Shown: one piece after another, positions 7,024-13,262 of the stretch
How positions within the stretch are numbered: position 1 is the stretch's first letter
How the letters are laid out: each line of letters opens with the position of its first letter
DNA from: Nitrospira sp.
GTDB taxonomy: Bacteria; Nitrospirota; Nitrospiria; Nitrospirales; Nitrospiraceae
Reading direction: 5' to 3'
Assembly: GCA_030456405.1 (NCBI GenBank)
Contig: JAKDNQ010000044.1
Location: forward strand, 1 to 13,262
Length of the DNA: 13,262 bases
Program-made: the position numbers and the translations under genes
The notes under the pieces: generated by a model
The model's input: only the letters and a program-made list of their open reading frames with translations
The model's database searches: none
What the model was told of the DNA's origin: nothing

Positions 7024-8082
7024 TTATGCCGGGCGTGGAATAATGGCTTCGGCGAGTTCGCTGAGAAGAGATTCCGTTTCATCCCAGCCGAGGCAGGCGT
7101 CGGTAATGGAGACGCCGTGGGCCAGTGTTTTCCCTTGCTGCCAGGTCTGCTTGCCGGGACTCAGATTGCTTTCGAGCATGAGTCCCATGATGGAGTGGCG
7201 GCCGTCGCGGAATTGGCGAAGGGCTTCGCGCGCGACGACACCCTGGCGCCGATAGTCTTTACCGGAATTGTCATGCGAACAGTCGATCATGATGGGGCGA
7301 ACGATGCCCTCGGTCGCCACAAGCGCCTCCGCGCGTGCCACGTGTTCGGCTTCATAGTTGGTTTTCCCTCCGCCGCCGCGCAGAACGATATGTCGATCGG
7401 GATTACCCATGGTCTTGATGATGGATGTGAGCCCATCGGCGTTGATGCCGAGAAAATGATGAGGCTGCTTTGCGGCAACCATCGCATTCCACGCGACCTC
7501 AAGGTTGCCCTCTGTGCCGTTCTTGAAGCCGACCGGCATAGACAACCCGCTGGCCATTTCCCGGTGCGGCTGGCTTTCGGTGGTGCGGGCGCCGATGGCG
7601 ACCCAACTCCAGAGATCGGCAATGTATTGAGGGGACACCGGGTCCAACGCTTCAGCCGCGCAGGGGACCCCACGCTTGTTGATGTTGAGGAGGGTCGTTC
7701 TCGCAATTTCCAGTCCAGTCGCAATATCGCAGGTGCCGTCAAGGTGCGGATCGTTGATGAGCCCCTTCCACCCAATCGTGGTGCGGGGCTTTTCAAAGTA
7801 CGTGCGCATGACGATAAGGAACCGGTCGCGCAATGCATCGGCCACTGGTTTCAGCCGGTCGGCATACTCATAGGCGGCATCGGGATCATGGATCGAACAG
7901 GGGCCGACGATCACCAGCAGGCGCTCACGGTCTTGGCCATGCAGAATGCGACGAATGGCATCCCTGGTTTCAACAACCAGCGCGGCAGCTTGGTCGGTAA
8001 TCGGCAGTGTTGACTTGATTATTCGCGGCGAGGGCAGCGGTTTGATTTCAATGATGTGCTGGTTATCGAGTGGTCGCTGCAT
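7024..8082 (-). CDS. aroG: Class I (AroFGH-type) DAHP synthase
   Basis: 3-Deoxy-D-arabino-heptulosonate-7-phosphate synthase condenses phosphoenolpyruvate with erythrose 4-phosphate, the first step of the shikimate pathway in the cytoplasm. The 352 residues match the length of E. coli AroG (350). The metal ligands are in place: C62 in VGPCSIHDP, H270 in MIDCSHDNSGK, E304 in LMLESNL and D328 in SITDACLGW. Substrate-binding segments are present: MRTYFEKPRTTIGWKG (about 92-106), GARTTESQ (164-171), PVGFKNGT (183-190) and LRGGGG. The N-terminal extension that carries the feedback-inhibition interface in AroG is present, so allosteric control by an aromatic amino acid is likely; which one cannot be told. 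The gene symbol stands for the family, not a proven isozyme. The ATG at 8082 has only a weak upstream AAAGATAC. It is divergent from the His-rich/TBDR cluster. Confidence 0.96.
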   Translation of the reverse strand: MQRPLDNQHIIEIKPLPSPRIIKSTLPITDQAAALVVETRDAIRRILHGQDRERLLVIVGPCSIHDPDAAYEYADRLKPVADALRDRFLIVMRTYFEKPRTTIGWKGLINDPHLDGTCDIATGLEIARTTLLNINKRGVPCAAEALDPVSPQYIADLWSWVAIGARTTESQPHREMASGLSMPVGFKNGTEGNLEVAWNAMVAAKQPHHFLGINADGLTSIIKTMGNPDRHIVLRGGGGKTNYEAEHVARAEALVATEGIVRPIMIDCSHDNSGKDYRRQGVVAREALRQFRDGRHSIMGLMLESNLSPGKQTWQQGKTLAHGVSITDACLGWDETESLLSELAEAIIPRPA

Positions 8083-8125
8083 GATCGTATCTTTTCACTC
8101 AGGGAGCGCGGTTGTGTTGCGAGAT

Positions 8126-8170
8126 GAAGTATTGCGTACTAGGTCTACAAAATATAGCGTATATAAAAGG
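8126..8170. promoter_or_regulatory. AT-rich divergent promoter region with palindromes
   Basis: Between DAHP synthase and the His-rich gene is an AT-rich island. It holds the palindrome ATATA-GCG-TATAT (8152-8164) and a smaller one AGTA-TTGCG-TACT (8128-8140). TATAAA (8162-8167) facing right and TATATT facing left are possible -10 elements, but no clear -35 boxes are visible. It most likely holds divergent promoters, and the palindromes could be operator half-sites. No canonical Fur or Zur box is seen. Confidence 0.35.
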
Positions 8171-8254
8171 AAATAGCCACCAGTTGGGGCACCGGGGGCT
8201 GAAGACAATCGTATTGGCACATAGATCCCCTTGTTTGACAAGCCGTGAATTCCT

Positions 8255-8608
8255 ATGTTACGTAGCTCGACTTCAATGACTCTGCGCGCTTCCATACGAC
8301 GTCTGCCCAGCGTTCTTCAGGGCGCTGTGGCGCTCGGCCTTGTTCTGCTGTTGCTCGCTTTTCCGCCGTTTGCCGTGGCGCAGGACGTTCATCACGAGTT
8401 GGCGGCTGCCGACCACGATGGGCACGAGCACTCCGACACCGACCTCTGTCAGTGGGTCCAGCATCACACAGCCGGCTCTCTCGATGTCGGCGCTCCTCTC
8501 TTCACGGCACAAGAACTCGTCGACCTGCTGGAACTTCCGGCGGACTTCGTTTTGCTTTCATTTGAACTCTCCACGCCTGGTCCTTCTCGCGCTCCCCCCT
8601 GCATGTAG
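8255..8608 (+). CDS. Small exported His-rich protein (DUF2946-like)
   Basis: This is a 117-residue protein with an N-terminal signal peptide: basic ASIRRLPS, then hydrophobic AVALGLVLLLLAFPPF, with cleavage after AVA. The mature part starts with a histidine/aspartate-rich segment (HHELAAADHDGHEHSDTD, then CQWVQHH) with one cysteine, suggestive of metal binding in the periplasm. The rest (LFTAQELVDLLELPADF, then PSRAPP) resembles the short DUF2946-like proteins seen next to TonB-dependent receptors and metal-efflux genes. The function is not established. A second ATG at 8276 would trim seven residues and give a tidier signal peptide; neither start has a clear ribosome site. It is the first gene of a plus-strand cluster, 99 bases before the receptor start. 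Confidence 0.7.
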   Translation: MLRSSTSMTLRASIRRLPSVLQGAVALGLVLLLLAFPPFAVAQDVHHELAAADHDGHEHSDTDLCQWVQHHTAGSLDVGAPLFTAQELVDLLELPADFVLLSFELSTPGPSRAPPCM

Positions 8609-8707
8609 TCACGTCATTTCGATTCTCGCCGTTTTGCCACGTCGTTGTCGGACTACCGGCTGGTGGGCTGCGGCATCTTTTTAACGCGTGACTGCACGGG
8701 GGCTTCA

Positions 8708-11128
8708 ATGCGACATGGATGGTGTCATTTCATTGGTTGTTCAGTGTGTTTCTGTGCCTGTTTAAGTCTGTTTCATCAGGGTCGTGCCGTAGCGACAGAG
8801 GCCAACCTGATCACCGGCTCGGTCGAAAATCAGGACCTCCGACGGGTGGGCCAGGTGGTCGTTGAAGTAAAGGATCAAGAAGGGACGTTGGTGGCGACCG
8901 GCGTCTCGAACGATGCCGGCGAATTCAGAATTTCTGTCCCTGCCGATGGAACCTATTCTGTCAGCGCCGTACAAGATACCTATCGAAGCGAATATATCGT
9001 GCTGAAGATCAAGACCGAAGCGCCCAACCCTATTACCTTGACCTTGTCCAAGACTAGAGAGATCGCACTCGAAGTGCGATCCCCTCTGGCGCCGATTCAA
9101 TATAAGGCCTCGAGCGAGACCTACTCGGTGAGTCGAAAGGACATCGAAGAATTACCGCGCGGCAACAATGTCGAGTTACATGACGTGCTCATCACGATTC
9201 CGAGCGCCGTCTATGGCTCGCTCAAACAAGTCCATATTCGACAGGAGCACGCGAATCTACAGTTCCGAATCGACGGTGTACCGATTCCAGATACCGTGTC
9301 GTCCACCTTCTCCGATGTCATCTCGCCGCGGGCGTGGGAACGGGCGGACATCATTCTCGGCGGCATGGAGGCGCAATATGGCAACAAGACGGCCGCGGTA
9401 TTGGATATCACGACCAAGAGTGGAACCAAGCCGGGGTTTGGGTCCGCCCAAATATTCGGCGGGTCGAACCAGACGATCAATCCCTCGTTCGAATATGGCG
9501 GCACGATCGGCGAAAAGTTCCGGTTCTATGTGCTGAACAGCTATACCACGACGAATCGGGGTATCGAGCCGCCGACGCTGGGCCATTCGATTTTTCATGG
9601 GCAAAGCGAGCGGAATCAGACATTCATCCGCGGCGACTACCAGCACAACAATACGAACAATTTCTCGTGGGTATTTTTGAACGCCGTAGCTAAGTATCAG
9701 ATTCCGACCATCCCTGGCCAAGAAGTCGATCCAACCGGGCAGCTGTTGCCTTTGCTTCAGGCGAGCCGTCCTGGATTCACGCCGGTGGCGTCCCAGGCCA
9801 TCGACGAGAACCAAAAAGAGAACAATCAATATGGGCACATGGTCTGGCGGCACGATGTGAATAGCAATAATTTTTTCAGCCTTTCAGGTTATTTTCGCCA
9901 AACGCGGGCCACATTTAAGACGGATCCATTCAACGTGTTGGCCTACACCGCAGACCCATCTGAGCCGTTCTCTGCTGCCAATCAGGATCGGAGCGCCTAT
10001 TCAGGGGGAGTGCGGCTGGATCACACCTATATTCCAAACACAGAACATGTGATCAAAACCGGATTCCAGATCGATCGGACAGAGGCGGTGAACAAGACAA
10101 GACTGTTCACGTTCGCCGATGACGGAGCAGGCAATCCGACAGGGGATGTCCTGAGTCTGAATGCAGACAATCGGTTGATCGGCTATCGGCAGGAATTCTG
10201 GGTTCAGGATCAGTGGAGCCCGAACGATCGGTGGACGTTCAACCTCGGTGTGCGGGCCGATGTGGTGCAGTACCAGCGCGATGAGGCGCAGATCAGCCCG
10301 CGGGTCGGGATCACCTACAAGGCCGATCAGGCGAATGTGTTCCATGCCTTCTACGGCCGGCAATTTACACCACCGAATCTCGAAGCCATTTCCTTTGCAA
10401 AACTCGATACCGCCGGAACGAAGGCAGCGCCGGAAGATACGACGAATAATACGGTTCGAGCTGAACGCGCCCATTACTTCGAGGTGGGGAGCTACCATGC
10501 GTTGACCAGTTGGGCGACATTACAATTGACCGGGTATTACAAGCTCGCCAACTATCTGTCCGATGCGGGTCAGTTCGGGACGACGCCCTTGTTGAATTAC
10601 TTCGCCTTTGAACGAGGGTGGACGAGAGGCATCGATGGAGCCCTGAAACTCCAGATCACGGATAACGCGACGGCGCGCGGCAATGTGGCCTGGGGGCAGT
10701 GTAAGGGGTACGGGCTCCAATCAGGCCATATCCTGCTCGAAGCGACGGAAATTGCCGATATCAACTCGAAAGGCGGGGTGCATTGCGATCACCAACAGAC
10801 CCTCACGAGTTCTGCCGTGGTCGCCTATCGCTTTTTGGAGCGGACGACAATCACGGGTCAGACGTTGTTTGCCTCCGGGCTGCGCACGGCGGAAGAGGGA
10901 GGGAAGACGAACTCCATCCACAGTCCCTCGTACACGATTTATAATATGTCCCTCACGCACGTCATCCCGTTGCCATGGGACAACCAGAAGATGCTGTTGG
11001 GGTTTGACGTGGTGAACCTACTGGATCAAGAGTATTTCATCAATCGAGGCGAGGGAAGTATCGGCCTCGGCGTGTCGCACGCCGGCATGCCACGTTCATT
11101 TTTCTTCCGAGCCCAGTGGTTCTTCTGA
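8708..11128 (+). CDS. TonB-dependent outer-membrane receptor with N-terminal carboxypeptidase-regulatory-like domain
   Basis: The product is an 806-residue receptor for energised uptake across the outer membrane. A signal peptide ends around AVAT/EAN (about residue 30) and has five cysteines. Residues about 34-115 form a carboxypeptidase-regulatory-like beta-sandwich (GQVVVEVKD, VSNDAGEFRISVPADGTYSV). The plug follows at about 138-240 (SVSRKDIEELPRGNN, FRIDGVPIPD, IILGGMEAQYGNKTAAVLDI). The rest is the beta-barrel, with FDVVNLLDQEYF near the end and terminal RAQWFF. The substrate is unknown. No clear TonB box could be picked out. ATG 8708 follows a GGGGG stretch and leads straight into the signal peptide; a TTG at 8645 would add 21 residues. 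The next gene, 15 bases downstream, encodes a free TonB C-terminal domain, and the upstream neighbour is His-rich, so metal or metal-chelate uptake is a fair inference. Confidence 0.92.
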   Translation: MRHGWCHFIGCSVCFCACLSLFHQGRAVATEANLITGSVENQDLRRVGQVVVEVKDQEGTLVATGVSNDAGEFRISVPADGTYSVSAVQDTYRSEYIVLKIKTEAPNPITLTLSKTREIALEVRSPLAPIQYKASSETYSVSRKDIEELPRGNNVELHDVLITIPSAVYGSLKQVHIRQEHANLQFRIDGVPIPDTVSSTFSDVISPRAWERADIILGGMEAQYGNKTAAVLDITTKSGTKPGFGSAQIFGGSNQTINPSFEYGGTIGEKFRFYVLNSYTTTNRGIEPPTLGHSIFHGQSERNQTFIRGDYQHNNTNNFSWVFLNAVAKYQIPTIPGQEVDPTGQLLPLLQASRPGFTPVASQAIDENQKENNQYGHMVWRHDVNSNNFFSLSGYFRQTRATFKTDPFNVLAYTADPSEPFSAANQDRSAYSGGVRLDHTYIPNTEHVIKTGFQIDRTEAVNKTRLFTFADDGAGNPTGDVLSLNADNRLIGYRQEFWVQDQWSPNDRWTFNLGVRADVVQYQRDEAQISPRVGITYKADQANVFHAFYGRQFTPPNLEAISFAKLDTAGTKAAPEDTTNNTVRAERAHYFEVGSYHALTSWATLQLTGYYKLANYLSDAGQFGTTPLLNYFAFERGWTRGIDGALKLQITDNATARGNVAWGQCKGYGLQSGHILLEATEIADINSKGGVHCDHQQTLTSSAVVAYRFLERTTITGQTLFASGLRTAEEGGKTNSIHSPSYTIYNMSLTHVIPLPWDNQKMLLGFDVVNLLDQEYFINRGEGSIGLGVSHAGMPRSFFFRAQWFF

Positions 11129-11143
11129 TATAAACGCTGAAGT

Positions 11144-11605
11144 ATGACGATGACATTCAAGAAGGTCTTACGCGCAACAGGGTGTTTCGTGCTCTGTTGT
11201 GCCCTGTGCATGTGTCTTTGGCCGGCCTCCTCTCGCGCGGTGGTCGGTGATGATTCTACGCACGAGAGCGATCATCAGGAGGATGTGATCGAATTGCCGG
11301 AAGTCCATGTCCATGGCCTGCCGCTTAACAAGGATCAACAGCTTGGACCAGTTCCCAAAGCCACACCCTGGCCGGCTATTCCGCCGGCCTTGGACGGAAA
11401 AGAACTCGACGATTGGATGAAAGCGCGCATGTTGGTTTCCAAGCATGCGATGGTGACGGTGGTGGTGTTGGAGCCGGCGAAGCATCGAGAACTCACCATC
11501 GCCGGTATGGCGGCATTGAACAAATGGACCTTTGAGCCTCAAATGAAAGGCGACGAGCCGATCGACGGAGAACTCACCGTGCGTATCCACTTCAGGACAA
11601 GATGA
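11144..11605 (+). CDS. Exported protein with TonB C-terminal-like domain
   Basis: This is a 153-residue protein with a signal peptide (residues about 1-32, cleavage near SRA) carrying five cysteines. An acidic linker contains several histidines (HESDHQ, PEVHVHG). Residues about 75-153 read like a TonB C-terminal domain: PWPAIPPALDG, MVTVVVLEP, the helix LTIAGMAALNKWTFEP and the last strand GELTVRIHF. Classical TonB has an uncleaved N-terminal membrane anchor that contacts ExbB/ExbD and a long proline-rich spacer. Here the hydrophobic part looks cleavable and the spacer is short, so the protein probably cannot transduce energy itself. It may bind the receptor's TonB box or plug as an accessory. 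An alternative is that the N-terminus stays uncleaved as an anchor. It lies 15 bases after the receptor stop, so the two are surely co-transcribed. Confidence 0.7.
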   Translation: MTMTFKKVLRATGCFVLCCALCMCLWPASSRAVVGDDSTHESDHQEDVIELPEVHVHGLPLNKDQQLGPVPKATPWPAIPPALDGKELDDWMKARMLVSKHAMVTVVVLEPAKHRELTIAGMAALNKWTFEPQMKGDEPIDGELTVRIHFRTR

Positions 11606-11653
11606 TAACAAGAGCTGCTGGCTTATGGCGTATAGCTAATTGCACGGAACCTC

Positions 11654-11689
11654 CAGACAGACCAGATAAACCAGATAGACCAGACAGAC
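11654..11689. repeat. Four-copy 9-bp tandem repeat before the PAP2 gene
   Basis: The copies are CAGACAGAC, CAGATAAAC, CAGATAGAC and CAGACAGAC, in register at 11654, 11663, 11672 and 11681. The array ends four bases before ATG 11694, so it occupies the place of the ribosome-binding site. Copies 1 and 4 are identical; the middle ones differ by one or two bases. On the minus strand the unit spells Leu-Ser-Gly in one frame, but that frame is not part of a believable gene. Confidence 0.8.
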
Positions 11690-11693
11690 CAAA

Positions 11694-12245
11694 ATGAGCT
11701 TGGACGAATCGCTCTTTCGCGCCATCAATGGATTCGCCGGGCAGTCGGCCTGGTTGGACGAGTTGGCGCTCAGTCTCTCGAGATCCAGTCTGCTGTGGGT
11801 ACCTGGTATCCTCCTGGCCGGCTATTGGTTGTGGGTGTCGTGGCGGGAGGCATTGCTGGCGGCCCCCGTGCTGGCTGCGTCCATCGGCCTGTTGGATTTT
11901 CTCGGAGCGCGGATCAAGGATCTTGCGACTCGGCCTCGACCCTGTATGGCGCTCCCGGATATCCATCAAATCGAAGCCTGCGGCAAGACCTTCGGGTTTC
12001 CCTCGAACCACGCCATCAACACTGCGACGGCGGCAGCCTTTTTCCACGTGCTCTATCCGCGGTCAGGCTGGGTGAGCTGGCCGTTGGTCGGACTGATCGG
12101 TCTGTCGCGTGTGTATATCGGAGCCCACTATGTCACAGACATACTGGGAGGGGGGGTGATCGGGGGCTTATTCGGAGCAGGAGCCGCATGGCTGCTCTTG
12201 CGCTATTCTCGTGTCCGCTCTTCAATGACCAGCCCTACAGGCTAG
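11694..12245 (+). CDS. PAP2-family membrane phosphatase
   Basis: This is a 183-residue inner-membrane phosphatase of the type 2 phosphatidic-acid phosphatase family, which removes phosphate from lipid phosphates such as phosphatidate or undecaprenyl pyrophosphate. The three catalytic motifs are complete: KDLATRPRP (K75, R82, P83), PSNH (103-106, with H106) and SRVYIGAHYVTD (S138, R139, H145, D149). About five hydrophobic segments surround them (about 33-50, 52-70, 107-121, 128-140 and 150-170). The start is set by the family-like N-terminus SLFRAINGFAG. There is no Shine-Dalgarno, and a 9-bp tandem repeat stands in its place. The stop shares CTAG with the stop of the convergent GTPase gene. 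The substrate is unknown, and the link to the upstream receptor cluster is only by proximity. Confidence 0.92.
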   Translation: MSLDESLFRAINGFAGQSAWLDELALSLSRSSLLWVPGILLAGYWLWVSWREALLAAPVLAASIGLLDFLGARIKDLATRPRPCMALPDIHQIEACGKTFGFPSNHAINTATAAAFFHVLYPRSGWVSWPLVGLIGLSRVYIGAHYVTDILGGGVIGGLFGAGAAWLLLRYSRVRSSMTSPTG

Positions 12246-13192
12246 CCCTCCAGACAGCCCAACAGTTCTGCGTGGCAGCGCTCCTGGTCGTAGCCTCGCC
12301 CAATTAACACAATCGCGTGGCTCGGTTCGTCGAGCAATGTAATCGGGGTAATGGTTGCGTCGCCTGGCGGTGCATATTGAAATTCTTGGAGTTCCGGTCC
12401 CTTGGCGAATCGGAAGAATCCTTTTGCTCGTTCAAGTTCAGGGGGCAGGGTCTTCATCCAGCTCAGGAATCGTACAAGGTTCAACGGACCTGGCAGCCGA
12501 ATCGTCGTGGCGATGGGATGATACGACGCCCGTGTACGCGTTGTAGACGAGCGCGGCACGCCAAATTCCACATTCACCGTTGGAGCCGGCAACATGCGGG
12601 TGATTGGTTCGAGCAATGATGAGGGATCGATTCTGGCATGGCTGCTTTCCCAGACTCGCGCGTAGGGATTCTGATCGGTGATCGAGGATTTGAACGCCTC
12701 CCAATGCCCTGGAACGTAGAGGTCTCGTTTGTTGAGAACGAGTTCGTCGGCGCATCGAATCGCCTGTCTGGTGACGAAGCCTCCCATACTCTCCCGGTCG
12801 ATGGAGATGGGATGCAGGAGAGCAATGACTTTTTCCAAGTGTGCGAGCTGTGCGGTATACAGATCGGTGACGCCATCGATCACTTCTGCCGGGTCGGCCA
12901 TGCCGGAACATTCCAGAATGATCACATCCGATTCATAGTCCCGTACCAGTTGGGCGATTCCCCAGGAGAGATCTTCCTTCGTATCGCAACAGACGCAACC
13001 GCCTGCAAGGTTCATCACTTGTTCGGCGATCGTGCCTGCACGGGGGCCGTCAATACTCACTTCCCCAGCTTCGTTCATCAACACCCCGGCCCGTTTCCCC
13101 TGGCTCTTCCAATGTTCAAGCAGTCTCATTAAGAGGGTGGTTTTACCTGCGCCGAGTGAGCCGCAGAGGATATAGAAGGGGATCGGGGTCAT
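12242..13192 (-). CDS. COG0523/G3E-family GTPase (CobW/YjiA-like putative metallochaperone)
   Basis: This is a 316-residue GTPase of the family that includes CobW, YjiA, YciC and ZNG1; members insert or traffic metals such as zinc or cobalt. Visible motifs are Walker A GSLGAGKTT (11-19), NEAGEVSIDG (40-49), the metal-binding CxCC in GGCVCC (C66, C68, C69), ILECSGMADP (92-101) and the guanine-specificity motif NKRD (154-157). A CobW C-terminal-like domain follows from about 225 (ATTIRLPGPLNLVRFLSWMK, FFRFAKG). The segment after Walker B reads VIALLHPISI where relatives usually have a VVDA-type motif. No His-rich metal loop is present. I chose ATG 13192 because the P-loop then begins at residue 11 as usual; the frame stays open to TTG 13252 near the window end. 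It is convergent with the PAP2 gene. Confidence 0.9.
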   Translation of the reverse strand: MTPIPFYILCGSLGAGKTTLLMRLLEHWKSQGKRAGVLMNEAGEVSIDGPRAGTIAEQVMNLAGGCVCCDTKEDLSWGIAQLVRDYESDVIILECSGMADPAEVIDGVTDLYTAQLAHLEKVIALLHPISIDRESMGGFVTRQAIRCADELVLNKRDLYVPGHWEAFKSSITDQNPYARVWESSHARIDPSSLLEPITRMLPAPTVNVEFGVPRSSTTRTRASYHPIATTIRLPGPLNLVRFLSWMKTLPPELERAKGFFRFAKGPELQEFQYAPPGDATITPITLLDEPSHAIVLIGRGYDQERCHAELLGCLEG

Positions 13193-13262
13193 CGTGTCAC
13201 GCAAGAAGTCCGAAGTGTACGAGCAGATTCCCGCACAAAGAAAATCGCTCAATGGTGCACAT

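Noticed and set aside
7117..8013. A 298-codon open frame on the plus strand.
   Set aside because: It is antisense to DAHP synthase, whose catalytic residues are all present on the minus strand.
11654..11689. Possible CRISPR-like array.
   Set aside because: The units are only 9 bases, directly adjoining with no spacers.
11592..12047. A minus-strand frame with LSG repeats.
   Set aside because: The repeat is just the 9-bp tandem array read in frame; the remainder is antisense to the PAP2 catalytic region.

Overview
The window is a moderately GC-rich bacterial chromosome segment. It carries outer-membrane receptors, signal peptides and lipoproteins, so the organism is Gram-negative. The mix of genes (an APS-kinase end, a Fur-family regulator, a DUF3649/PepSY/DUF3325 iron module, a DUF5916 outer-membrane protein, a TonB-dependent receptor and a class I DAHP synthase) and the general look of the proteins fit Nitrospira or a relative in Nitrospirota. 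That placement is an impression from protein character, not a search result.

Layout, left to right. Positions 1-282 hold the 3' end of an APS kinase, with a likely one-base frame break at about position 17. Positions 283-587 are non-coding and carry a REP/MITE-like palindromic repeat (370-440). A minus-strand pair follows: a Fur-family regulator (1669-1226) overlaps by 4 bases a glycine-rich DUF4136-like lipoprotein (1229-588). Divergent from fur, after a leader rich in inverted repeats, lies a three-gene inner-membrane operon: DUF3649 (1945-2247), PepSY-TM reductase-like protein (2287-3834) and DUF3325 (3836-4159). It probably ends at a hairpin near 4271-4298. A DUF5916-type outer-membrane barrel (about 4556-6838) comes next, and then a decayed scrap of an RND efflux pump (about 6866-6967).

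A minus-strand DAHP synthase (8082-7024) is divergent from a second metal-uptake-like cluster on the plus strand. This cluster has a small His-rich exported protein (8255-8608), a TonB-dependent receptor with an N-terminal carboxypeptidase-regulatory-like domain (8708-11128), and an exported protein that is essentially a free TonB C-terminal domain (11144-11605). A four-copy 9-bp tandem repeat then sits directly before a PAP2 phosphatase (11694-12245). The phosphatase meets a COG0523/G3E metallochaperone-type GTPase (13192-12242) tail to tail, sharing a CTAG.

Two sets of genes suggest a metal-homeostasis neighbourhood. The first is an iron-type set (Fur, DUF3649-PepSY-DUF3325), known from other bacteria to sit with siderophore receptors and to act in periplasmic or inner-membrane iron release. 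The second is a His-rich protein, a TBDR and a secreted TonB-CTD protein, with a G3E GTPase nearby. The least expected item is the free exported TonB C-terminal domain encoded straight after its receptor. Which metal is handled cannot be read from the sequence.
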